The notes beneath the pieces are model-generated. The model saw only the letters and a list, made by a program, of their open reading frames with translations, searched no databases and was not told the DNA's origin. From assembly GCF_000498395.2 (NCBI RefSeq), contig NZ_CP010979.1, forward strand, positions 5,676,501 through 5,740,500: a stretch of 64,000 nucleotides of DNA, written 5' to 3'. Below are positions 8,393 to 16,476 of this stretch, piece by piece (the first letter of the stretch is position 1; each line of letters starts with the position of its first letter). Source of the DNA: Pseudomonas putida S13.1.2 (GTDB lineage: Bacteria > Pseudomonadota > Gammaproteobacteria > Pseudomonadales > Pseudomonadaceae). The translations under genes were made by a program, and so were the position numbers.

Positions 8393-9250
8393 TCATCGGC
8401 CCAGATACACCTCGACCACCCGCTCATCCGCCTGCACCTGCTCCAGCGACCCTTCTGCCAGCACACTGCCCTGGTGCAGCACGGTCACATGGTCGGCAAT
8501 GCTGCCGACAAAGCCCATGTCATGCTCCACCACCATCAGCGAATGCTTGCCAGCCAGGCCCTTGAACAGCTCGGCGGTGAACTCGGTCTCGGCATCGGTC
8601 ATGCCGGCCACCGGCTCATCCAGCAGCAGCAATTGCGGCTCTTGCACCAGCAACATGCCAATCTCCAGAAACTGCTTCTGCCCGTGCGACAGCAAGCCGG
8701 CCTGGCGCTGGGCCAGGGGCAGCAGGCGCAAGGTGGTCAGCACTTCTTCGATGCGCTGGCGCTGCTCGCCACCCAGGCGCGCGGCCAGGCTGGCCCACAC
8801 CGACTTGTCGGTCTTCAGCGCCAGCTCCAGGTTCTCGAACACCGTCAGCGCCTCGAACACCGTGGGCTTCTGGAACTTGCGGCCAATGCCGGCCTGGGCG
8901 ATCTGGTATTCACTCATGCGGGTCAGGTCGAGGGTGTCGCCAAAGTAGGCGCTGCCGGTGTCAGGGCGGGTCTTGCCGGTGATCACGTCCATCATCGTGG
9001 TCTTGCCGGCGCCGTTAGGGCCGATGATGCAGCGCAGTTCGCCCACGCCGATGTACAGGTTGAGCGCGTTGAGTGCTTTGAAGCCATCGAAGCTGACGCT
9101 GATGTCCTCCAGGCTCAGCACCGTGCCGTGGCGGGTGTCGAGGCCGGCCTTGCGGCTTTGGCCCAGGCCGATCGCTTCGCGACCATTGCCGAGGGTGTCG
9201 AACACCGGTTCGAGCATGAACTCAGGGTGTACCGGGGGCACGCCTCTCAT
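8393..9250 (-). CDS. urtD: Urea ABC transporter ATP-binding subunit UrtD
   Basis: A 285-residue LivG-type ATPase. Walker A is GPNGAGKTTMM, the signature LSHGQKQFLEIG (the His form usual in branched-chain amino acid and urea transporters) and Walker B LLLDEPVAGMT. The N-terminal 45 residues before the ABC domain are longer than in LivG, as is usual for UrtD. The start ATG at 9250 overlaps the urtC stop by 4 bp (ATGA), which fixes the start and indicates translational coupling. It works with UrtE to energise urea import. Confidence 0.94.
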   Translation of the reverse strand: MRGVPPVHPEFMLEPVFDTLGNGREAIGLGQSRKAGLDTRHGTVLSLEDISVSFDGFKALNALNLYIGVGELRCIIGPNGAGKTTMMDVITGKTRPDTGSAYFGDTLDLTRMSEYQIAQAGIGRKFQKPTVFEALTVFENLELALKTDKSVWASLAARLGGEQRQRIEEVLTTLRLLPLAQRQAGLLSHGQKQFLEIGMLLVQEPQLLLLDEPVAGMTDAETEFTAELFKGLAGKHSLMVVEHDMGFVGSIADHVTVLHQGSVLAEGSLEQVQADERVVEVYLGR

Positions 9251-10326
9251 GGCTGGCTCCTTTTCTTCAACAGGCCGACCACGCCCTTGGGCAGGTACAG
9301 GGTGACGAGGATGAACAGCGCGCCAAGGAAGAACAGCCAGAACTCCGGGAACGCCACGGTGAACCAGCTTTTCATGCCATTGACCAGGCCGGCGCCGAGC
9401 AGCGGGCCGATCAGCGTGCCGCGCCCGCCCAGGGCCACCCACACGGCGGCTTCGATGGAGTTGGTCGGCGACATTTCGCTGGGGTTGATGATGCCCACCT
9501 GCGGCACATACAGCGCGCCCGCCAGGCCGCACAGCACGGCGCTGAGCACCCACACCAGCAGCTTGAAGCCCCGCGGGTCGTAGCCGCAGAACATCAGGCG
9601 GTTCTCGGCGTCGCGCACGGCGGTGAGCAGGCGGCCGAACTTGCTGCGGGTCAGGCGCCAGCACAGGTACAGGCTGGCCAGCAGCAGGCCGACGGTGAGC
9701 AGGAACAGCACCGCGCGGGTGCCTTGGGCGGCAATGTCGAAGCCCAGGATGGTGCGGAAGCTGGTGAAACCGTTGTTGCCGCCAAAGCCGGTTTCGTTGC
9801 GAAAGAACAGCAACATGCCGGCGAAGGTCAGGGCCTGGGTCATGATCGAGAAGTACACGCCCTTGATCCGCGAACGGAAGGCGAACCAGCCGAACACCAG
9901 TGCCAGCAGCCCAGGCGCCAGCACCACCAGGCACAGGGCCCAGGCGAAATGCTGGGTACCGGCCCAGTACCACGGCAGCTCGGTCCATGACAGGAAGGTC
10001 ATGAACCCCGGCAGGCCGTCACCGGCCGCCTGGCGCATCAGGTACATGCCCATGGCGTAGCCGCCCAGGGCGAAGAACAGGCCGTGACCCAGCGACAGCG
10101 GGCCGGCATAGCCCCAGACCAGGTCCAGGGCCAGGGCGACGATGGCGTAGCAGAGGATCTTGCCGACCAGGGTCAGGGTGTAGGCCGACACCTGCAGCGC
10201 GTGATCCGCCGGCAGCAGCGACAGCAGCGGCAGGGCCAACAACATCAGGACGACGAGGGCGCCGATGGCCAGGGTCAGGCGCGGCCCGGCCTTTTGCGTA
10301 GCGGTGACAAGCAGTGGCTGGTTCAT
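9247..10326 (-). CDS. urtC: Urea ABC transporter permease UrtC
   Basis: A 359-residue LivM-type inner-membrane permease with about ten helices. The conserved permease segment is near residues 60-85 (YAIVALALDLVWGYAGPLSLG), and the C-terminal part carries ALGGRGTLIGPLLGAGLVNG. It pairs with UrtB to form the urea channel. The start at 10326 shares one base with the urtB stop (TGATG), and the end overlaps urtD by 4 bp, so the operon is tightly coupled. Length and neighbours match UrtC of other proteobacteria. Confidence 0.94.
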   Translation of the reverse strand: MNQPLLVTATQKAGPRLTLAIGALVVLMLLALPLLSLLPADHALQVSAYTLTLVGKILCYAIVALALDLVWGYAGPLSLGHGLFFALGGYAMGMYLMRQAAGDGLPGFMTFLSWTELPWYWAGTQHFAWALCLVVLAPGLLALVFGWFAFRSRIKGVYFSIMTQALTFAGMLLFFRNETGFGGNNGFTSFRTILGFDIAAQGTRAVLFLLTVGLLLASLYLCWRLTRSKFGRLLTAVRDAENRLMFCGYDPRGFKLLVWVLSAVLCGLAGALYVPQVGIINPSEMSPTNSIEAAVWVALGGRGTLIGPLLGAGLVNGMKSWFTVAFPEFWLFFLGALFILVTLYLPKGVVGLLKKRSQP

Positions 10327-11813
10327 CAGTCGATTACCCGTCCCTTGAGGGCGAACAGGCCTTGCGGGCGCTTCTGGATGAACAGAATGATCAACGCAAG
10401 GATGAGGATCTTGCCGAGCACGGCGCCGATCTGCGGCTCCAGCAACTTGTTGGCTATCCCTAGGCCGAACGCGGCCCAGAGGCTACCGGCCAGTTGCCCG
10501 ACACCGCCCAGCACCACCACCAGGAACGAGTCGATGATGTAGCTCTGGCCCAGGTCCGGGCCGACGTTGCCGACCTGGCTCAGGGCCACGCCACCGAGCC
10601 CGGCGATGCCAGAACCCAGGCCGAAGGCAAGCATGTCGACGCGCCCGGTGGACACGCCGCAGCAGGCGGCCATGTTGCGGTTCTGGGTGACCGCGCGCAC
10701 GTTCAGGCCCAGCCGCGTGCGGTTGAGCAGCAGCCAGGTGAGCAGCACCACGGCCAGGGCGAAGCCAATGATGACCAGGCGGTTGTACGGCAGCACCAGG
10801 TTGGGCAGAAGTTGGATACCGCCCGACAGCCATGTCGGGTTGCTGACCTCGACGTTTTGCGCGCCGAACAGCAGGCGGATGGCCTGAATCAGGATCAGGC
10901 TGATGCCCCAGGTGGCCAGCAGGGTTTCCAGCGGGCGGCCATACAGGTGGCGGATCACGGTGCGTTCCAGCGCCATGCCGACCCCGGCACTGACAGCGAA
11001 GGCCACCGGCAGGGCAATCAGTGGGTAGAACTCGATGGCGCCCGGGGCGTAGCGTTGCACCAGCACCTGGACCATGTAGGTGCTGTAGGCGCCGAGCATC
11101 AGCATCTCGCCGTGGGCCATGTTGATCACCCCGAGCAGGCCGAAGGTGATCGCAAGGCCCAGTGCCGCCAGCAGCAGGATCGAGCCCAGCGACAGGCCGC
11201 TGAACGCCTGGCCGAGCAGTTCGCCGACCAGCAGCTTGCGTTTGACCTGGGCCAGGCTGGTTTCGGCAGCGGTGCGCACGCCCGGGTCGGCTTCAGCGTC
11301 GGGTTGCAGCAGCGCTTCAAGACGGGTGCGGGCCACCGGGTCACCGGTTTCGCCCAGCAGGCGCACGGCGGCGAGGCGTACTGCCGGTTCGCTGGCGCCC
11401 AGTTGCAGGTTGGCCAGGGCCAGGCCGATGGCGGCGTGCACGGCGGCATCCGGCTCGCTGGCGAAGCGCCGGTCGAGGAAGGCCATTTGCGCGGGTTGTG
11501 CGCTTTTTTGCAGTTGCTGGGCGGCGGCAAGGCGCGTTTCGCTGTTGTCGCTGAGCAACTGGTGGCTGGCCAGGGCGTTGTCGATCAGGCCGCGCAGGCG
11601 GTTGTTCAGGCGCACCTTGCGGGTGTCGTCGGTGGCGATTCGGCCCTGGCGCAGGTTGTCCAGCAGCGGCAGGCGCGCGGCATCGGGTTGCGCCGCCCAG
11701 CTTTCGAGCAGGCGGGCCTGCTCGGCGGGCTTGGCGGTGATAAAGAATTCGCCCTCGCTGGCCTGGGTGGCCATGGGGAGTAGCAGAAGCAGGGTGAGCA
11801 GCATTCTGAGCAT
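10326..11813 (-). CDS. urtB: Urea ABC transporter permease UrtB
   Basis: A 495-residue permease with an extra N-terminal region. A signal peptide (about residues 1-20, LLLLLPMATQASE) leads into a periplasmic helical/HEAT-like domain (about 20-190), followed by a LivH-type permease with GLLGVINMAHGEMLMLGAY near residue 230. The N-terminal extension distinguishes UrtB from LivH. The ATG at 11813 was chosen because a longer frame begins in the REP pair and has no family similarity; an ATG three codons later is also possible. It lies downstream of urtA, separated by a REP pair. Confidence 0.92.
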   Translation of the reverse strand: MLRMLLTLLLLLPMATQASEGEFFITAKPAEQARLLESWAAQPDAARLPLLDNLRQGRIATDDTRKVRLNNRLRGLIDNALASHQLLSDNSETRLAAAQQLQKSAQPAQMAFLDRRFASEPDAAVHAAIGLALANLQLGASEPAVRLAAVRLLGETGDPVARTRLEALLQPDAEADPGVRTAAETSLAQVKRKLLVGELLGQAFSGLSLGSILLLAALGLAITFGLLGVINMAHGEMLMLGAYSTYMVQVLVQRYAPGAIEFYPLIALPVAFAVSAGVGMALERTVIRHLYGRPLETLLATWGISLILIQAIRLLFGAQNVEVSNPTWLSGGIQLLPNLVLPYNRLVIIGFALAVVLLTWLLLNRTRLGLNVRAVTQNRNMAACCGVSTGRVDMLAFGLGSGIAGLGGVALSQVGNVGPDLGQSYIIDSFLVVVLGGVGQLAGSLWAAFGLGIANKLLEPQIGAVLGKILILALIILFIQKRPQGLFALKGRVID

Positions 11814-11844
11814 GCGGGCAATCCTGGGAATCGGTGTTGGATTC

Positions 11845-11926
11845 ATCGCCGGCAAGCCAGCTCCCACAGGTCTTCCACAGGCCTTGAGGGCGGTGCTTTC
11901 CTTGTGGGAGCTGGCTTGCCGGCGAT
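11845..11926. repeat. REP pair (cgccggcaagccagctcc type) between urtA and urtB
   Basis: Inverted copies of atcgccggcaagccagctcc, a REP class different from most others here, about 30 bp apart. It lies between the binding-protein gene and the permease gene, the classical place for an element that keeps binding-protein mRNA in excess. Confidence 0.9.
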
Positions 11927-11952
11927 TGGGCTGCAAAGCAGCCCCGTTGCAC

Positions 11953-13218
11953 TCAGTTACCTTTCACTGCGTAGTCAGGTCGCTTGTCATTCCCTGGAAT
12001 GAACGGGCTCCAAGGCTGCGCCCGCAGTGGCTGCTCGGTTTCCCAGACCACACTGAACTGCCCGTCATCCTGGATCTCGCCGATCATCACCGGCTTGTGC
12101 AGGTGGTGGTTGGTCTTGTCCATGGTCAGGGTGAAGCCAGACGGTGCCTTGAAGCTCTGCCCAGCCAGCGCTTCACGCACCTTGTCGACGTCGGTGGACT
12201 TGGCCTTCTCAACGGCTTGCGCCCACATGTGGATGCCCACGTAGGTGGCTTCCATCGGGTCGTTGGTCACCGCCTTGTCGGCGCCTGGGAGGCCCTTGGC
12301 CTTGGCGTAGGCCTTCCAGTCGGCGACGAACTTCTGGTTCACCGGGTTATCCACCGACTCGAAGTAGTTCCACGCGGCCAGGTGCCCCACCAACGGTTTG
12401 GTGTCAATGCCGCGCAGCTCTTCTTCGCCTACCGAGAACGCCACCACCGGTACGTCGGTGGCCTTCAGGCCCTGGTTGGCCAGTTCTTTGTAGAACGGCA
12501 CGTTGGAGTCGCCGTTGACCGTGGAAATCACCGCCGTCTTGCCCCCGGCGGAGAACTTCTTGATGTTGGCAACGATGGTCTGGTAATCGGCGTGGCCGAA
12601 CGGCGTGTACACCTCTTCGATGTCCTTGTCGGCCACGCCTTTGCTGTGCAGGAAGGCGCGCAGAATCTTGTTGGTGGTGCGCGGGTAGACGTAGTCGGTA
12701 CCCAGCAGGAAGAAGCGCTTGGCGCTGCCGCCGTCCTCGCTCATCAGGTATTCAACGGCAGGAATGGCCTGCTGGTTGGGGGCGGCGCCGGTGTAGAACA
12801 CGTTCGGCGACATCTCCTCACCCTCGTACTGCACCGGGTAGAACAGCAGGCCGTTGAGCTCTTCGAACACTGGCAGCACCGACTTGCGCGACACCGAGGT
12901 CCAGCAGCCGAACACCACCGCGACCTTGTCCTGGGTCAGCAGCTGGCGGCTCTTTTCAGCGAACAGCGGCCAGTTGGACGCCGGGTCGACCACCACCGGT
13001 TCGAGCATCTTGCCGTTCACGCCGCCCTTGGCGTTGATCTCGTCGATGGTCATCAGCGCCATGTCCTTGAGCGAGGTCTCGGAAATGGCCATGGTCCCCG
13101 ACAGCGAATGCAGGATGCCAACCTTGATGGTCTCGGCGGCCTGGATACTCCAGCTCAGGCCCATCGCCGCAATCGATGCGCTGAGGGTAAAAGCCTTGAT
13201 CAGACTGCGACGCTTCAT
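11953..13218 (-). CDS. urtA: Urea-binding periplasmic protein UrtA
   Basis: A 421-residue Leu/Ile/Val-binding-type receptor. The N-terminus has MKRRSLIKAF followed by a hydrophobic stretch ending QAA-ET, a signal peptide with a twin-arginine-like start. The mature protein begins IKVGILHSLSGTMAISE, diagnostic for UrtA/FmdD-type binding proteins. It captures urea in the periplasm for UrtBCDE. It is the first gene of the operon. A sigma-54 -24/-12 element lies 52 bp upstream, implying nitrogen-limitation control by NtrC. Confidence 0.95.
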   Translation of the reverse strand: MKRRSLIKAFTLSASIAAMGLSWSIQAAETIKVGILHSLSGTMAISETSLKDMALMTIDEINAKGGVNGKMLEPVVVDPASNWPLFAEKSRQLLTQDKVAVVFGCWTSVSRKSVLPVFEELNGLLFYPVQYEGEEMSPNVFYTGAAPNQQAIPAVEYLMSEDGGSAKRFFLLGTDYVYPRTTNKILRAFLHSKGVADKDIEEVYTPFGHADYQTIVANIKKFSAGGKTAVISTVNGDSNVPFYKELANQGLKATDVPVVAFSVGEEELRGIDTKPLVGHLAAWNYFESVDNPVNQKFVADWKAYAKAKGLPGADKAVTNDPMEATYVGIHMWAQAVEKAKSTDVDKVREALAGQSFKAPSGFTLTMDKTNHHLHKPVMIGEIQDDGQFSVVWETEQPLRAQPWSPFIPGNDKRPDYAVKGN

Positions 13219-13269
13219 GTGCTCTCTCCGCTGAGTTTTTTAGAGTGTTGGGCAAGCGGGGAGGGGCGT

Positions 13270-13285
13270 TGCAAGGGGTGTGCCT
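13270..13285 (-). promoter_or_regulatory. Sigma-54 (-24/-12) promoter of urtA
   Basis: Read on the minus strand, AGGCACACCCCTTGCA matches the consensus TGGCAC-N5-TTGCA at all positions but the first. GG and GC are separated by exactly 10 bp. It lies 52 bp upstream of the urtA ATG. Only a TGGTGC-like half-site for NtrC was noticed further upstream. Confidence 0.75.
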
Positions 13286-13379
13286 AATGGCGAAAGGGGC
13301 GTAATAGAGGGGGTGTGCGAGGTGTTGGGGCGTTTGCGAGGTCCAGGTTGGTGCCTGGGACATTGATGTGCACAGGATT

Positions 13380-13398
13380 GGGGCCGCACAGCGGCCCC
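13380..13398 (-). terminator. Hairpin after cycA
   Basis: Perfect inverted repeat GGGGCCGC-aca-GCGGCCCC, 8 bp downstream of the cycA stop. No T-run follows on the minus strand, so it is a weak intrinsic terminator at best. It separates cycA from the urtA promoter. Confidence 0.5.
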
Positions 13399-13406
13399 CT
13401 GGGCCA

Positions 13407-14822
13407 TCAGCCGTTACGCACAGCCGAACGCGGATGGCGCCTGCTGCGTACAAACTGATACGTCACCGCCAGCAGCACGAACCAGATCGGCGTGACCACC
13501 AACGCCGAGCGGGTATCTGCCTCCAGACTCAGCAACACCAGAATGAAGGCGAAGAACGCCAAGCACACGTAGCACATGAAGCGCCCGCCCGGCATCTTGT
13601 ACTTCGACGCCTGGTGCAGCGCCGCGCGGTTTTTGCGGTACTTCAGATACGACAGCAAAATCAGCGTCCAGACGAACATGAACAGCACCGCCGAAACGGT
13701 AGTCACCAACGTGAACGCCTCGACCACGTTCGGCACCAGGTAGATCAGCACTGCACCGAGCAACAGGCAGGTGCACGAGAAGTACAGGCCGTTGGCCGGC
13801 ACCGAACGGCTCGACAGTTTTTCGAATGCCTTGGGCGCGTCACCTTCTTGCGACAGGCCGAAGAGCATGCGGCTGGTGGAGAACACCCCGCTGTTGGCCG
13901 ACGAAGCCGCCGAGGTCAGCACCACGAAGTTGATGATGCTGGCCGCCGCTGGCAGGCCGGCCAGCACGAACAGCTCCACGAACGGGCTCTTGCCCGGTAC
14001 CACGTCGCGCCAAGGCGTCACGGCCATGATCGCGATCAGCGCCAGCACATAGAACACGATGATGCGGATCGGGATCGAGTTGATCGCCCGCGGCAGGGTG
14101 CGCTCCGGGTTTTTCGCTTCGGCGGCGGTGGTGCCCACCAGCTCGATACCGACAAAGGCGAACACGGCGATCTGGAAACCGGCGAAGAAACCCATCAGCC
14201 CATGGGGGAACATGCCGCCGTCATTCCACAGGTTGGCCAGCTGTGCAGTGCGCCCGCTGGGCGAGGTGAAGCCGGTGATGACCATGTACAGGCCGGTGGC
14301 GACCAGGCCGAGGATGGCGATGATCTTGACCAGGGCGAACCAGAACTCCATCTCGCCGAACATTTTTACCGTCACCAGGTTCAGCGACAGCAGCAGCCCT
14401 ACGCAGGTCAGCGCCGGTATCCACTGCGGCAGGTCGGGGAACCAGAACTGCGTGTAGGCGGCGATGGCGACCACGTCGGCGATACCGGTGACTACCCAGC
14501 AGAACCAGTAGGTCCAGCCGGTGAAGTAACCGGCCCAGGGGCCGAGCAGGTCGGCTGAGAAGTCGATGAACGATTTGTAGTTCAGGTTCGACAGCAGCAG
14601 TTCGCCCATGGCGCGCATGACGAAAAACAACATGAAGCCGATGATCATGTAGACGAAGATGATCGACGGGCCCGCCAGGCTGATGGTCTTGCCCGAGCCC
14701 ATGAACAGGCCGGTACCGATCGCGCCGCCGATGGCGATCAGCTGGATGTGGCGGTTGGTCAGGTTGCGTTGCAGGTGCTGCTCTTCTTGTGGTTTTGGTG
14801 AAATTGCGGTCATAAGCTGCAT
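13407..14822 (-). CDS. cycA: D-serine/D-alanine/glycine-type amino acid permease
   Basis: A 471-residue, 12-helix APC-family permease. Its N-terminal region (NRHIQLIAIGGAIGTGLF near residue 24, then SLAGPSIIFVYMI) and the segment VFAFVGIELVGTTAAEAKNP near 220 are nearly the same as I recall for E. coli CycA (470 aa), a proton symporter for D-Ala, D-Ser and glycine. The close likeness along the whole length supports the symbol; the exact substrate range in this organism is inferred. It stands alone, upstream of urtA on the same strand. Confidence 0.88.
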   Translation of the reverse strand: MQLMTAISPKPQEEQHLQRNLTNRHIQLIAIGGAIGTGLFMGSGKTISLAGPSIIFVYMIIGFMLFFVMRAMGELLLSNLNYKSFIDFSADLLGPWAGYFTGWTYWFCWVVTGIADVVAIAAYTQFWFPDLPQWIPALTCVGLLLSLNLVTVKMFGEMEFWFALVKIIAILGLVATGLYMVITGFTSPSGRTAQLANLWNDGGMFPHGLMGFFAGFQIAVFAFVGIELVGTTAAEAKNPERTLPRAINSIPIRIIVFYVLALIAIMAVTPWRDVVPGKSPFVELFVLAGLPAAASIINFVVLTSAASSANSGVFSTSRMLFGLSQEGDAPKAFEKLSSRSVPANGLYFSCTCLLLGAVLIYLVPNVVEAFTLVTTVSAVLFMFVWTLILLSYLKYRKNRAALHQASKYKMPGGRFMCYVCLAFFAFILVLLSLEADTRSALVVTPIWFVLLAVTYQFVRSRRHPRSAVRNG

Positions 14823-14936
14823 TCCCTTGAAAGTCGCCGGCTAGGCTAACACGGGCGTTCCAATTCGAGATCGCGACAGATCGACACGATTTTCAGATAG
14901 CAGCCGTGCTCTCGCAGGTAAAGTCCGACACCTTCG

Positions 14937-15035
14937 CCGGCCTCTTCGCGGGTGAACCCGCTCCCACAGGGACCGCGCCAAGCTTGAGCGCAGCACGATA
15001 CCTGTGGGAGCGGGTTCACCCGCGAAGAGGTCCGG
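14937..15035. repeat. REP pair (gcgggtgaacccgc type)
   Basis: Inverted copies of ccggcctcttcgcgggtgaa, about 30 bp apart, filling most of the 228-bp gap between the PepSY gene and cycA. I saw no other feature in this gap. Confidence 0.9.
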
Positions 15036-15050
15036 TCAGGCAACACAAGG

Positions 15051-16418
15051 TCAGGCGCTGGCCAGCTCCCGGCGGCGGCGCACTACCAGGCTGTCCACCA
15101 CCCACATCACCACCATCGACACCCCCACCAGCGGGAATATCACCCCGAGCACCAGCATCACCCCCACCGCCGCCTTCCAGCGCGGCAGGTCATGGCGCAG
15201 CGGCGGCACGCCCAACCCACCTTCAGGCCGGCGCTTCCACCACATCACCAGCCCGCTCACCGAACCCAGCAGAATCATCAGGCACACCACCAGGATGATG
15301 ATCTGGTTGAACGCCCCGAACATCTTGCCTTCGTGCAGCATCACCCCCAGCTCGGTGGCGCGGGCGACCGGGCTGTAGTCCTGCCAGCGCACATCGGCCA
15401 GGACCTTGCCGGTGTACTGGTCGACATGCAGGGTGGCGTCGTTGCGCGGGTCGTCGGCGAACACCGCAATGGTGAACACACCGTCTGCCGTGGTCGGCAG
15501 GGTAATGCTGTAGCCCGGCTCGACCTGGCGGGAGGTGGCGATGTCTTCGACCTGCTGCACGCTCACCTGGGGCGCCGCAGGCATGTCCGACATCATGTGG
15601 TGCCCGGCGTGTTCGGCGTGTGCGCCGGACTGCGGCATCGGCGTGTTTTCCATCGCCCAGGGCACGGTCTGGCGGTGCGCGTTGTTCAGCTCACCTGCCT
15701 GCTGGTCCGACTTGGGCACGTCGTTCCACATGGCTGCCGGGAAACGGTTCCACAAATCGGCGTACTGCTTGCCCCACAGGCCGGTCCAGGTCATGCCGCT
15801 GAGCAGCATCAGCAACAGCAGGGCCGAACCCCAGAAGCCGGTTACCGCGTGCAGGTCGCGCCAAAGCAGCCGTCCGCGTGCCGACAGCCGTGGCCACAGC
15901 ACGCCAGCGCCATTGCGCCCGCGTGGCCACCACAGGTACAGGCCTGACACCACCAGCACGATGCCCCAGCCTGCGGCCAGCTCCACCAGGCGGTCACCGA
16001 CCGTGCCGACCATCAGCTCGCCATGCAGGGCGCGGGCGATGGCCTGCAGGTTCTGCTTGGCGTCCTGCTCGCCGAGCACCTTGCCGCTGTACGGGTCGAC
16101 GAACACATTCAGTTCGCGCCCGCCGTCATGCACCACGAACTGCGCACTGCGCTCGGCGTTGATTGGCGGCAGGTACTGGCCGACGTGGCCCTTGGGGTAA
16201 GCCTGGCGCACTTCGGCCAGCATCGCATCGGCGCCCTGCCGGTGGTGGCCGGCTTCGACCACCATCAGGTCGCGGTACAGCAGCGGGTCGAGCTGCGGCT
16301 TGAACAGGTAGATGATCCCGGTGATCGCCAACAGGATCATGAACGGGGCCACGAACAGCCCCGCATAAAAGTGCCAACGCCAGGCCAGGTTATAGAAATT
16401 GGTGCGTGTTCCTCTCAT
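15051..16418 (-). CDS. PepSY-associated TM protein of the copper operon
   Basis: A 455-residue inner-membrane protein of the PepSY-TM family (FecR-like neighbours and some ferric/cupric reductases share this fold). The start RTNFYNLAWRWHFYAGLFVAPFMI and paired His residues within the helices suggest heme binding. A His/Met-rich loop near residues 255-275 (AHAEHAGHHMMSDMP) is a probable copper site. It is the last gene of the operon, 58 bp after the OprC-like receptor. A role in reducing copper for import is inferred from family and context. Confidence 0.8.
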   Translation of the reverse strand: MRGTRTNFYNLAWRWHFYAGLFVAPFMILLAITGIIYLFKPQLDPLLYRDLMVVEAGHHRQGADAMLAEVRQAYPKGHVGQYLPPINAERSAQFVVHDGGRELNVFVDPYSGKVLGEQDAKQNLQAIARALHGELMVGTVGDRLVELAAGWGIVLVVSGLYLWWPRGRNGAGVLWPRLSARGRLLWRDLHAVTGFWGSALLLLMLLSGMTWTGLWGKQYADLWNRFPAAMWNDVPKSDQQAGELNNAHRQTVPWAMENTPMPQSGAHAEHAGHHMMSDMPAAPQVSVQQVEDIATSRQVEPGYSITLPTTADGVFTIAVFADDPRNDATLHVDQYTGKVLADVRWQDYSPVARATELGVMLHEGKMFGAFNQIIILVVCLMILLGSVSGLVMWWKRRPEGGLGVPPLRHDLPRWKAAVGVMLVLGVIFPLVGVSMVVMWVVDSLVVRRRRELASA

Positions 16419-16476
16419 GGGAACCTCCTGTTTGACCAGCAGAGGGGCGCAACCGAAGCTGCGCCCGTGGTTGTTG

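Noticed and set aside
11814-11936. N-terminal extension of UrtB into the urtA-urtB gap
   Set aside because: The extra codons are REP DNA and lack a signal peptide, whereas the ATG at 11813 starts a proper signal sequence.
13300-13370. Paired NtrC binding sites upstream of urtA
   Set aside because: Only a single TGGTGC-like half-site was visible. The sigma-54 box is good, but activator sites could not be supported.
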